A program made the translations under genes and the position numbers. A stretch of DNA of 64,000 bases, taken from NCBI GenBank assembly GCA_030248065.1, contig JASAMV010006770.1:1-64000 (forward strand). Reading direction: 5' to 3'. This document shows positions 48,801 to 58,819 of this stretch, in pieces; the first letter of the stretch is position 1, and each line of letters begins with the position of its first letter. The notes under the pieces were generated by a model. The model was given only the letters and a program-made list of their open reading frames with translations, made no database searches and had not been told where the DNA came from. The DNA comes from Rhynchonema sp. JSB1_4 (Eukaryota > Nematoda > Chromadorea > Monhysterida > Xyalidae).

Positions 48801-51800
48801 TCCCATTTTCAAAGCATTGAAAGCTAAAAGCTATAAAATATTTGAGTTGCGCGACGTTGACTCTTTGGTTGTGGCCGATGAAATTCATAATGTTGGTTCG
48901 TCTTTTGTGAGACGCGAAACCACAATGTTTTTGCAATAAAATTATTTATGCGACGTTTCGAAACCACAGCCATTGGGTTTTAACCCATACAATTGAGTGG
49001 GTAATTTGCCTGATGATGATGCTTTGTGGGCATCGAAACGTCGCATAAATAATTTTATTGCAAAAACATTGTGGTTTCGCGTCTCACAAAAGACAAACCA
49101 ACATTATAAAAGCTATAAGCTTTGCGGTGATAAACTACAAGAACCTGAACATTCTTCCATATTGCGCCTTAGCAAGAGAATCAACGCACCTGGTCATTAT
49201 GAGCGGAGAAGCCGCCTTGTTGGGCAGGACTGTAAGCGTCAGTTGCATCGCCGCCCATCTCTGGACACTTGGCTGAAATAATCAACATAACGAGTTTCAC
49301 ACGTTACGCAAAAATTATTTACCATAAAACAAAACATCTACGCAAGCACGCATACCGCAACTCTGTGTGTTGCACTCTTCGCTTTGCGTCAGCTCTGGAC
49401 AGGCGATACCGTTCCGGAGAGGTTGCGTTGTGATCGTTCGAGTGCGTTCGCGGGTCCCACCGCCGCATGTTTTCGAACACGCGCCATATTCGGTCCATTG
49501 ACTTACCACACAGTTAACTGAAGTTGATTCAATTAGAGTTCAGTACTCTTCGCACCGTCATATGTGCTTACAGGATCTGAAACGAAAATGCACCTGGGCA
49601 GATCTCCTGCATCACGACTTGTGGAGCCCACGGTCCACCAACAATGGCATCAAAGTTGCTGGAACCAATGACGGTCAATCCAACGATGCCGGCGGTACCG
49701 CCCACAACGCCACCCACTGTGCCTCCTGTAACGATCATCGATCAGATTCGAAACCTGGATTCCCTTTATGTGCGGTGTTCTATGATCATCACCTGCGGCA
49801 CCAAGAGTGAGTACATCAGCGACTTTCGCAATTTGTAGCGCTTGACTGGGATTGATGCCTGACGCTTGCAGTTGCGACATCAAAAGTTGCTGCAGTTGAG
49901 ATGGGTTGGCACCGACCTAGAAAATTACCGAAGCTATTTTGATCATGCAAAAATTTATGGGTTGTATGTACCGGGATGTAACTAACAGGCTGCTGTGAAC
50001 CCGTCGGTCCGGAAACTTGGCTGGATGGTGAACCGACTTGTGACTGCGTGCCTTGAGTGCCTGCCTGAGGCTGACCTGACAAGAAACGATTGATTCGTAA
50101 AAAACAACAGTTTGCCGAAATGCAAACAATATAAAGCGAGCACCACACACCTGACTGAGTACCCTGTTGTGTTCCTGACTGTGTCCCTTGTTGCTGGGTG
50201 CCCTGTTGCGGTTGCTGTTGGCCGGTCTGCTGCTGTTGCGTCTGTGGCTGTTGTTGCTGTAAACATATGAACCATGATACATGCGGTGTGACGAGGTATT
50301 CCTCATCGTTTGTGCCACTCAATCTGCCTTTTTTAGGTCGGCATGTACATGTAATAGTGGTTAAAATCTAAAATGGCAACTGGATCAACATGCACACGAT
50401 GTGCGTGATCACAAGGCACACCTGAGCATCACAGTAGTGATAGACATGGGACGCTCTCAGCCATGCTTTCCCACAACATAATAACCTGCTGTTGCTGTGG
50501 CTGTTGTTGCTGCGCGTCCTGTGTTTTCTGACGAGTGCGCTGATAGTCTTTCTGTTTCTCGCGCGCCTCTGCTCGACATTCCTCAACCAATTTGGGGTCA
50601 GTCGCCACTCCGAACAGGGTATAAGGCTGGAAAACAAATTGAGCATTTCACAATCACGGCCACATTTTAGCTGTGCACTGAAGCCACTCATTTCTTTAAT
50701 TATGTAGCCCGACGGACCTGATGGAACGCGTTGAACATATCGAGTATGTCGTCACAGTCGTAACAGGTGTCCGAACATTGTGCAGCAACCCGATCCAAAG
50801 TGGTGAACACTCGACAGACGTTGAATCGAAGAATCAGATCACTAAAGCACCAAACATTGTCAAAGCACTGGTCTTTCACAAAGCACTTGTTGGAGTTACC
50901 GACAAAACCAAGATTGAACGCGACTTACTCTTTAACGTGGTATTGATCGACATCTCTGATCACTTCTCCATCTACTATGTCCAGCTCGTCATCTTCATTA
51001 TTTTCGCGCTGCCTGAAAAGTCAAGCAAAAATGATGTTTGACTTAAATGTCGTTACGCTTCTGTTCATGGCGGTAGAAATTTGCTTCGCGGTTCACCACA
51101 CCAACCTAAAACGAGGTCTCTGAAGCGTCAAATCTCTTTCCGTGTCCGTATAGTTCTTTGTCATGTGGCAGTCAAACGGCACCAGACCAGGACTCTCGCA
51201 GCACAACACCTCCATTCTGAAAACAAGGCATCGAGTTTTTCACACGAAATCCCATGTAAATGGAAACTTCAATCGCTGGGATTCTAAACCATTTTATGCG
51301 AATTTAAAATTAATTGCGCCAACTTTCGCTGCAACCGTCGTTTATCCCACCAACTGCGCCATCCAGCCACGAACCACAGTTTGGTTGGCGGCAGGTACGG
51401 CCGATTAAATGGTTGTGTACAGGATGTTTTCCAGAAGCAGTACTGAAACAGTTGTAATATGCATGTGTTGGTATTTGGTTCCTTGTAGTTTTGGGGCACA
51501 AAAAGTTGGAAAGTATCGTAACGTACGCAAACAGAGCTGGTTAATTCGTGACATTGTGTAACAAACATGTAGTCCTTCTTCTGTTGGTCGACTTGCTGGC
51601 CGTTTGGTCTTCGCGCCCTGGAGCAATCCATTGCGTCAAAGTATCATACCGGCTCATCAATATGTCTTGATGATTTCTTGTTGATACATGTCGGAAACCA
51701 AACCAAACAAACCGTTGTTTCGGATACTGTGGTACTCCTGTTCGCGCGTATTTGCGCATCGAATACAGATAGTAGCCGTCGGCGCAAATGTGCTGCTCGG

Positions 51801-54800
51801 ATTCAAACATTCTCGGCGGTTTGCGAATACCGGCGTGATCTACGGATTCCAATGGTGGTTTGCACATTGTATACACTACGTGAGCTTCTACTTCCTCTGA
51901 AGGTCTATCCAAACAGGTCCGTACATGATTTTGCTATCATGCCACTCTTATAGCGTTGTCTGTGACCATAGTGAAAAAATGGGAATTTACGCGCGAGTAA
52001 ACATCTTCAAAATGGTTTACTCATGTTCACGCATGTTTACTCTATGCATTAGGATGCAGACTGAATAGGCTGAAACTATTATGCACGCACAAGTTTGGCT
52101 TGAGCGCGTCTCCTCCCACGAAAACGGATGGTTGTCCGGTATGTTGCATTCGCCCTGTTGCTTTCCGTCAACGTAAATTTTCAGCCCCTCACGATTGAGA
52201 CGGCGTTGTCCATGACAGCGATTGACCTCGTATTTGATCTCTGAGTTTATCATTGAGAGGTAAGTGACATTTCATCAATTAATTGATTGCTGTCAACTGC
52301 TCAAGGACCTGGAATGTCCTTTCCTTCGACCAGATATGAGCACAAGCGTGCACGGATGTATCCGTCACTGAAACAAAGGGAAAATAAATCGTTCGAATAA
52401 AGATTATGGATCGACTACATTGAATATGATTCAATGATTTAAACACGTAAAGCTCAACCAACGATATCGATATCGCCTGTATGACCTGCCCGGGTTCGAA
52501 TTTCTGATTCGTCTCAATCAACGTGTCCCAGGGCGCGTGTATGTTGCGCATCGCTGAATACTTGCAGTTACCGAGATCTGGGATTTTATCCTCCGAAAAG
52601 CAGCACCGCAGTTGCAGGCTGCAGTGCACGGTCATTAATTAGTCATTCAAAGAATGAAAAAATGAATTAAAACAATTATTACAATCTTGTCATTCCACTT
52701 GGCAGCCTGGTCAATCGTGATCTGACGCCAGCCAGATGTTCGTCGCACGTGCAACTGGTTGTGTGGTCGTCGAACACCAGATTCGTTTCAGCGATCGCAA
52801 ACGGCCTTTTGAGCTTACAATTCACAGATGCACCCTGATATATCAAGGAGTCATAAAATTGCGGACTGTCGGACCCTCTTTGGTTTATTGTGGCGGCTTA
52901 CCAAACTGGGAGTGTCGGCAAACTTCTGGCAGACGAATTTCATGCCGAAATCAGTGAAGTTATTGTTGCTCTGTCGTATGTAACGACTGTTCTTCTCCAG
53001 TTTGATGTTGGCCACGAAATAGTTGGGCGGACAAAAGTGCTGGCCGCGACGCTCGCCAACCGGCGCCTTCATTTCGCGCACCTGTATATTTCGTTCAAAC
53101 AGCGTGATTAAACGGTGGGGGCTACATGGTGTAACACAAATCAACTCACAAGGATCACGTGGCCACCTGGTCTGGTGCATTTCTTGCCGACGATAACTTA
53201 GTGAACGGCGCCTGTCTGTGAAACCAGGCACAAAAACGCACAACCGTGAAACACGCTGAACAATTCGTTTGGAAAGAAAATCCCGTTTTTACTTCTCTGC
53301 GCCCGGTCCACGGCTTCTTCTGTGGCGTATCCCTGACGGGGATTGGTCGCTTCGTTGCTTTCGTGGTGACTGGCACAGGTCGTGTGGTTGTCCTTCGTGT
53401 TGTGGTGGTCGGTGGACGACGGGTCGTCGTTGTGTGACTGATAGGACGGTTGCACCCAGCACGCGCAAAAAGCACCCCGAGTAGGTTACGTACATACATG
53501 TCACAGAAAAAATATCGTTTGTGCCTTTTTTCAGCGCACGTGCACAGCACAGAAAACAGCGCTTTAGCGTGGCACCGAACCTTGTGATCGGATCTGGATA
53601 ACAAATTGACATGGACACAGTACCCCAGCAAAAAAAACACACGTGACCAGGTCAGATACTGACCGACAACCAAGCTTGGGGTCTTGGCGCTTTTTATCGG
53701 CCACTTTAGGACACGTGACGTGAGAAACACGCGCAAGGTTTGCGTTTTGCGTCTCTAAGTGCAACCGTCTGGTCGTTGTTCGCGGTTCGTCTCCACTTCT
53801 TCGATCGCCGTTCGAGTCGCAGTAGAAGTTCGTATTCTGGACCGTGTCGCAGATCTCGATCGTCATTTGCCAACCGCGGCTGAAAAGGTGTTTCTTGATT
53901 TTTTTAAGTTTATTGGGAGATAATAAACCAGCAGCAAACGGTATGTTCTCACACGTCTTCCTACAGTACCGTGCAGGGTTGGGCAAAAAAAAAAATTTTT
54001 TTTTTTTTAAAAAAAGGTTTTTGAAAAAATTTTTTTTTTAAAAAAAAAATTTTTTTTTTAAAATTTTCGGGGGAACAAAATGTTCTAAAACGTCCAAAAA
54101 ATGGCCTTTTTGGGGGTTATTTTTTGTCATTTTTTCTCAAGGGTCGAAAAATTTTCTTCACAAAATCACCTTTGGGGCATGTATTTGGTACCTAAGATAC
54201 CCCAAATGATGTAATAATACCTTCCCGTGATACATGGGACACAGTATGCACGTGCCTACATGGTACTTCGATGTCATACCCCATCAGGTCGGTCATATAC
54301 GACTGATTCAGCTACCCGACAAGTATTTCTGCAGCTTATATTCTCAATTCTGTGTGGTTTATGAGTGAATCTTGCTTATTCGGGCACAAACTGTTGTGTC
54401 CGATACCACAGAGCAGCAATCATCGGTCCATATCAAGCACAGACTGTTGGATCGCACCTAAATCACGTAAACACCCTTGATAAGTGGTGCAAACCAAGTC
54501 ACAAAAGTGACTTGTCAATTAAAGTTGCATTTTTTCGCGATTTTGCGCGTTTTTTAGGCAAATTTGGCAAAATTTCCCCGTATCTCAGACTTTTTAAAAA
54601 AACTTGTCTAAAAAAAATTTTTTTTTTCCAACCCTGGTTCCGTGTTCCTGCGCACATATGCGTATATACAAAAGCGAAACAAAACTGAACGGAAAAACCA
54701 TGGCGTAAGGATCCTCATGAAAGGTTTGTGGGGACGCACAAGGTGCTGTGTAGCAAAAAAATGGACTTCTCGACGAGCAGTGATCAAATATACCTGCCAG

Positions 54801-56170
54801 CACCAGCAGCACAAGACTCCCAGAATATTCCTCGCTCGTTTTCTGAGATACCTTGGCTACACACAAATGTGAGGTTTTTTGATGATCTGGTTTTCTCACT
54901 GGTGACAAATACTGCAACACAACCTGTTATTATTTCAAAACAGGACGATCCAATTCAACAAAGCCGAAAACACAAAAATGAGCTTTTTCGACCGACAAAC
55001 CCTCCCGATCCCCTCCTGATGTGGACGTTGGCGGGCACACGAGCTGTGTTCGGTCGATTCGGGTACGGCTTGACGCGAATGTTCATCAGATCGGTGCCAA
55101 TTGGCTTCGACACTCGCTTGCAGGACGAAAACGTCGATGTTTGAAGGTCGCAGCATTCGAGCTTGATTCGACTGCTGAAAAATTCGTCAGCCCCTATTGG
55201 CAGACGAACACTTTTTGGCCACTTGCCATGACAACTGCTTCGATCCTTTTATCTAAATGTGTTTGTTCCGATTATTCTGATTGGTAATTGACTGGGATCC
55301 ACACACCTTTCAAATGTTAACCTCGTTCAGTGGCCTAGAGACCCTACATGTGGCTCGTGAATTGATGGCAAAGCAGCTTTTCCGAAGTATGAGGTACATA
55401 GTTACATTGATATTGATGTATGCATTTTAAACCACTGGAAACGGCGAAAACACGGGAGAATATTAACAATGATGCAATGATGAACATAATCAACAAAATG
55501 CGCTCAACAGATATGCTAACTTTGTCGGCAACATGCTGCGCACAATCGTCTGCACGCCTGGTGCAGCCGGCGGTAGACCACGTCGATTCTTGCAATGGTT
55601 TGTCCACCAACATGTCTAAAAAACGTAACAATAGGTGACATTTGAAGTTATCGAGGATTGATAGTCTGTAATGGCTTTTTGATGTTGTCTTCAGCCTATT
55701 CGTATTCGTATTATGTAACGATTGAGAAATCTAGTTGTGCCACTAACTTTGACCAGCGTGAAAGATAACCCCCGATCTACATAAGATGAATATTTTAAGA
55801 AGGACGAAATTAGTGGCTCCAGTAAATTTCTTGATATCATTAATGGATCCGATCCAATCCGATCACCAAGTTTGATACATGCTCATAGAACGGTGTTCCA
55901 GACTTTGTTATCTGTCAAGATCGGGTTACTGCTTACAATTGGCTTAATAGCAAAGCATATTGATATCATGTTACTGTCACTTGAAACGACGGAACACACC
56001 TGTTTACACCTGGCTTCCCAGGGTATTTGTCTGCAGATAACGTCCCTGCTATTTGTCTCCATGTTCATGGTGACCGCATACGCAAATGTACCATTGTTGT
56101 CACATTGTGCTTGAGCGTATGGTAACCAAAAGCTGATTACGGTAGGTAACAGAAATGCCAGCCACCGCAT
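30827..56170 (-). CDS. giant secreted mosaic protein (dermatopontin-like, TSP1, ~30 sushi-like modules)
   Basis: One gene of over 25 kb and probably 80 or more exons, coding for several thousand residues. It starts with ATG at 56168-56170 and a signal peptide (MRWLAFLLPTVISFWLPYAQ). Order N to C: Cys-rich dermatopontin-like region (56.2-51 kb), Thr-rich linker, CDC-rich segment, Gln/Ser/Gly-rich linkers, one TSP1 repeat, then the sushi-like array, ending YDVSGYTCG and TGA (30827-30829). Continuity is shown by phase: linker exons 50626-50486, 50256-50151, 50075-49972, 49916-49793, 49725-49572 and the TSP1 exon 49517-49356 join in frame, and TSP1 joins phase 1 to the first sushi exon 49272-49190. 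Nearly all array exons are phase 1, the mark of shuffled extracellular modules. Role: probably extracellular matrix, cuticle or host-contact protein; inferred only. I do not recognise an orthologue with this architecture. A split into two genes in the 51-55 kb part cannot be excluded, since some phases there were not resolved. Confidence 0.75.
31990..32130. repeat. hairpin element with TTAGGC-like core
   Basis: Arms GCTGGTCCAGTTGC (about 31995) and GCAACTGGACCAGC (about 32113) enclose several GGCTTAGG units. Same design as 2032-2287 and 5850-6093. It lies in an intron of the giant gene. Confidence 0.6.
33498..33833. mobile_element. PIF/Harbinger-like MITE, family GGGCGGACTTAGG, diverged copy 2
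   Basis: Termini GAGCGGACTTAGGTTGAGCA and TGTTCAACCTAAGTCTACCC correspond to the element at 8615-8887; the interior is again built of CCGGAAAT/ATTTCCGG palindromic units. Target duplication is eroded (TAA on the left). Located in an intron of the giant gene. Confidence 0.65.
34617..34868. repeat. long imperfect palindrome
   Basis: Arms 34617-34720 and 34765-34868 are about 100 bp inverted copies (AGGCAACAAGCTCAACACAC / GTGTGTTGAGCTTGTTGCCT) with a short loop. A second hairpin, AAGCTGGAGTTGTGG with its partner, lies just upstream at about 34520-34590. Probably a foldback transposon in an intron; an open frame running through it is an artefact of the symmetry. Confidence 0.7.
39051..41066 (-). 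repeat. recent tandem duplication of a 1.06 kb four-exon unit
   Basis: Exons 39266-39434, 39615-39722, 39825-40008 recur at 40324-40492, 40674-40780, 40883-41066, and 39051-39164 recurs at 40110-40223, all at an offset of 1057-1059 bp. The introns between them are almost identical too, so the duplication is recent and covers one B plus one A module. Confidence 0.85.
41485..41566. repeat. short inverted repeat, family GCCACTAACTT, copy 1
   Basis: GCCACTAACTTCGTCCAG and its inverted partner CTGGACGAAATTAGTGGC enclose about 46 bp. The same ends with TCCAGTAAATTTCTT downstream occur at 55739-55816. A miniature element in an intron of the giant gene. Confidence 0.6.
48454..48689 (-). other. divergent sushi-like exon next to TSP1
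   Basis: Encodes PDCESRSK...VTSTCTGIEDG...ETCQL..LW...YNC, closely parallel to the C-terminal module 36401-36780 (TLSCTGIEDG...ETCDG). With exon 49190-49272 (KCPEMGGDATDAYSP) it forms the first module after the TSP1 repeat. The upstream boundary at 48689 is uncertain. Confidence 0.55.
48886..49107. mobile_element. inverted pair of Penelope-like terminal sequences with hammerhead motif
   Basis: Two arms, 48886-48961 and 49033-49107, are near-perfect inverted copies of about 75 bp (TTTGCAATAAAATTATTTAT...). In the loop on the plus strand is CTGATGA (49010-49016), a GATGC/GCATC stem, then GAAACGTC (49035-49042), the core of a type I hammerhead ribozyme as found in the terminal repeats of Penelope-like retroelements. 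One extra T lies between CTGATGA and the stem. No reverse transcriptase is present, so this is a remnant. Confidence 0.6.
49356..49517 (-). other. thrombospondin type 1 repeat of giant gene
   Basis: One exon encodes NCVVSQWTEYGACSKTCGGG followed by TRERT, then CPELTQSEECNTQSC: the classic W..W/CS.TCG.G..R.R pattern with six cysteines. It joins in phase to the Gly-rich exon before it and the first sushi-like exon after it. TSP1 repeats bind glycosaminoglycans or matrix partners in other proteins. Confidence 0.9.
49572..50626 (-). other. Gln-, Ser- and Gly-rich linkers of giant gene
   Basis: Exons 50626-50486 (VATDPKLVEECRAEAREKQK then Gln-rich), 50256-50151 (QQQPQTQQQQTGQQQ), 50075-49972 (QAGTQGTQSQVG), 49916-49793 (PSQLQQLLMSQLQASG) and 49725-49572 (GGTVGGVVGGTAGIVG) join in frame. 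The composition suggests a flexible spacer between two globular halves. Confidence 0.75.
50718..51012 (-). other. acidic and Cys-rich exons of giant gene
   Basis: Exon 51012-50937 is acidic (ENNEDDELDIVDGEVIRDVD); exon 50885-50718 encodes CFVKDQCFDNVWCF...NVCRVF...QCSDTCYDCDDILD, eight cysteines in about 55 residues. A 51-bp intron separates them. The domain is not one I recognise. Confidence 0.6.
53974..54636. mobile_element. hAT-like MITE, family B, copy 2
   Basis: 663 bp bounded by CAGGGTTG and CAACCCTG, flanked by GTACCGTG and GTTCCGTG (seven of eight). Interior matches 28430-29004 in reverse orientation. It sits in an intron of the giant gene and carries long A/T runs at both ends. Confidence 0.8.
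55739..55816. repeat. short inverted repeat, family GCCACTAACTT, copy 2
   Basis: GCCACTAACTTTGACCAG faces GGACGAAATTAGTGGC. Second copy of the element at 41485-41566, again in an intron of the giant gene. Confidence 0.55.
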
Positions 56171-56390
56171 TGTGAAGTATACGGGCTGGCTGGTTGAGGC
56201 TTTACCCAATTTTTTCTTTTCGTGTGATATGATTATCTGGAATAATTAGAATAGAAAATTGCAGTTTCCTATTTTGAATCGAAATTATGACAAAAACGCT
56301 CAATTTTTTCCATTGGAATCGTTGCTCTGTAATTGGAGTGAAGGCCATGGGTGATATTTTTGAAACGGTGTAAAGGTCAGTTGGGTGTAA

Positions 56391-58819
56391 GGCCGCTTTC
56401 ACAATCATCCGGTTTCCGGAATCCGGTTTCCGGTTTCCGGAATTCAAATCTCAAAAAAATGAAATCCGGTTTCCGGTTTCCGGAATCCGGTTTTTATTTT
56501 CCGGTTTCCGGTTTCCGTTTTCCGGCAGCCGGAAAGTGCTTTCACAATCATCCGGTTTCCGGTTTCCGGATTTGATGACTTGCACGCGGTTTGACAAGTT
56601 CTATATCACACACGGCAACTGCATTCCTTGTCCAGCTGGTGGCCAGTCATAACGCACTCTGTGCATGTTACAAAAGGAGACTTTGCTGTTTTTTGGAGCT
56701 CTGCATTTTGACCGCAGGCCCAATTTTGGGCAACAGATTGTTCGACATATTCTTGATACATCGATGGGACAAACATCTTATATGTATTGTGTAGCTGCAT
56801 CTATTTTGACCATTCAAAGTTTTCTATCTGTCTTTGACGTTATGTGCTTTATGAGCGTTTATATTGTGTGGTCAGCGCTGTTGAGCATGGCAACATTATG
56901 CCGAAGTTGTCTTCATGCGGAGGTGTGTTACTGTCAGTATACTGTAGCAAGATGATCTCTCCATCTTGAAGAATGTTGTTCTGACTCGGGAAACTTGGCC
57001 GTTGCACTGTTCAACTTATATTTATTCCAGACAATTCACACCACAGGGACAAAGCGATAAAGCCATATCGACAAAAGCAACAGATAAAATTAGCTAGTGT
57101 ACACATGCATGCAAGATTTGAGACACTTTCATTGCTCAACCAACCAAACAGAAAAGCTCCTGAAAACTATGTAGTTTGCAGAATTAGCGTTGGCGTTAAT
57201 TCACGGAAAAGCCTCTGAAAATACCGTGATTTAAAAGAAAGTAGGGACACCTATAAATATCGAAAAGCCCCTGAAAACATCTGTTAGACAGTTTAGATGA
57301 TGATGACCGCAAAATAAGTTTTGCAGATAAATGATGCCAAACACTATGCAGTTATACCTACTTCAAGCTTCGAAAACAGCGCGCATCACCAATAGATTTG
57401 GGGATATGATTGTGATAATAGTCACTAAAGGATGATGTTTTGTTGTTCTTTGCTCACATACAAACAGAAAAAACTGATTTGCGAGACTGAGACTCTGTTC
57501 TTGGATGGAATCATACACATACAGTAGTTCAGATGACTGCTCGTTCATAAGCAAGTTCTCACAAAGTAAAAGTGAGAAACAGTAAAATGTTGGCGTTACT
57601 GGATTCCTGAGAAAATTTGAGTCCGATAAGGGTGGTACCTCCAAGCGAATGTGCAAGACCAGAAGGAATGCTGTGTGCACCGGTGCACGTTCCTTGGTCG
57701 TGTCCATATTTTTGCTGGTACATGGTGTATGAGCACTAAAGCATTGCCTCCGTGGTCACGAAACCCACTAAATAATATACATGTATGTATACATTGTTTA
57801 ATAGGCGAGGACTAGATGAGTTAATTTAGCAATAGCACACTTTTATCACATAAGCAAGCAACGAATTACAAGCGATCGCGCAACCGCCAGCAATGGGCAT
57901 GATAACAACACAGAAATCAAACTGATGATGTGCAATGTATATGTGCAATGACAGCTTGCGCTTGGTAATGTGGTTTGTTCAGAAACATTCGCCAGCTACG
58001 GCACGCTTCAAAATGAATAACAATTTTTCAGATCTTCACCAAAAAAGAGAGTGTAATCTGCTTTCTGTCAATGTCGATCGACATCCTACGACTGTTAATA
58101 CGAAATCCAGTTTGTCAGAAACAGAAAGCAGGTGCTGTGCAGTAAAATGCTCAATGGCCCTGGTTTCAGACAAAATTTGTGTCCGGGAAGACTACTGTTA
58201 GGTCACCTTATAGGAACAAACGAGTGTGCCAGATCCAGAAGTAAAGATTCTTTTGTTGTGTTATGTGGTATAGCGGTATGGTATGGCACCACCAACTCAG
58301 CGCAGGAACAACTACACATCAGCACATGAACATGCGCGATGTGTTCCTGATCTTCAAAGTTCTTTTGGGTCTGAAAGCGTGGCTGTTGGCCTTTCTCAGC
58401 TCTATTTATTCAACATATTTACGCCACGTTGCAAACCTTCTGAAAATACCGCTAGAATGCATCAGTATTGATACATCAGTGATATTCGTTAATATTATAA
58501 GCATATAATTTACTTGTGTGCAGACACAAGGAACAAGTCATCACACAAGCAAACTTGTCCATCCCATGACGTCCACTACCCATTATGCACCCAAAACCGG
58601 ATAAAAAATTAGAACCGGCTCTAAATGGCCTTTTCCGGTTTCCGGTCGCCGGAAAACGGATTTGAATTAGGGCGAAAACCGGAAACCGGAAACCGGATGA
58701 TTGTGAAAGCAACTTCCGGATTCCGGAAACCGGAAAAAACATTTAGGGAAACCGGATTTGAAGCCAATTCCGGAAACCGGAAACCGGATTCCGGAAACCG
58801 GATGATTGTGAAAGCGGCC
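56391..58819. mobile_element. inverted pair of CCGGTTTCCGG-rich repeats, 2.4 kb apart
   Basis: GGCCGCTTTCACAATCATCC at 56391 and its exact reverse complement ending at 58819 face each other. Inside each end, about 180-220 bp is a dense array of CCGGTTTCCGGAATCC-type units with an extra internal copy of the TTTCACAATCATCCGG end. Either this is one 2.4 kb element with long inverted termini, or two separate copies in opposite orientation. No clear target duplication. The sequence between (56.6-58.6 kb) holds no recognised protein. Confidence 0.6.
56606..56800 (-). CDS. possible small Cys-rich exon, unassigned
   Basis: A minus-strand frame encodes MFVPSMYQEYVEQSVAQNW, then a short C-terminal stretch with CTEC and CSC motifs and a stop. 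Composition looks more protein-like than neighbouring frames, but no promoter, partner exon or family was found. Confidence 0.2.
   Translation of the reverse strand: MQLHNTYKMFVPSMYQEYVEQSVAQNWACGQNAELQKTAKSPFVTCTECVMTGHQLDKECSCRV

Larger units (their letters stand above)
51076..56170 (-). other. N-terminal dermatopontin-like Cys-rich region of giant gene
   Basis: Coding pieces with approximate limits: 56170-56010 (signal peptide, then CDNNGTFAYAVTMNM), 55168-55005 (LECCDLQTSTFSSCK), 53884-53770 (EICDTVQNTNFYCDSNGD), 53437-53250 (Thr-rich TTTTRRPPTTTTRRTTTR), 53075-52900 (HFCPPNYFVANIKLEKN...FGMKFVC), 52841-52700, 52620-52460 (LRCCFSEDKIPDLGNC; APWDTLIETNQKFEPGQVIQ), 52253-52100, 51900-51640 (HICADGYYLYSMRKY...FVWFGF) and 51220-51110 (VLCCESPGLVPFDC). 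The recurring 'CP.GY.V..I......FxF.C' and 'W......F.PGQVI..I' resemble dermatopontin, a matrix protein; the 'L.CC(9-12)C' motif recurs three times. Boundaries are by eye. Confidence 0.45.

Noticed and set aside
48842..49281. Open frames over the inverted repeat next to the TSP1 exon
   Set aside because: They read through the two arms of the Penelope-like remnant and are not conserved between arms as protein.
54728..55287. Plus-strand open frames of 88-138 codons that look protein-like (MWTLAGTRAVFGRFGYG)
   Set aside because: The opposite strand has a good acceptor (TTTTTCAG at about 55.17 kb) and a frame with the recurring LECC...C motif of the giant gene, so the plus-strand frames are shadows.
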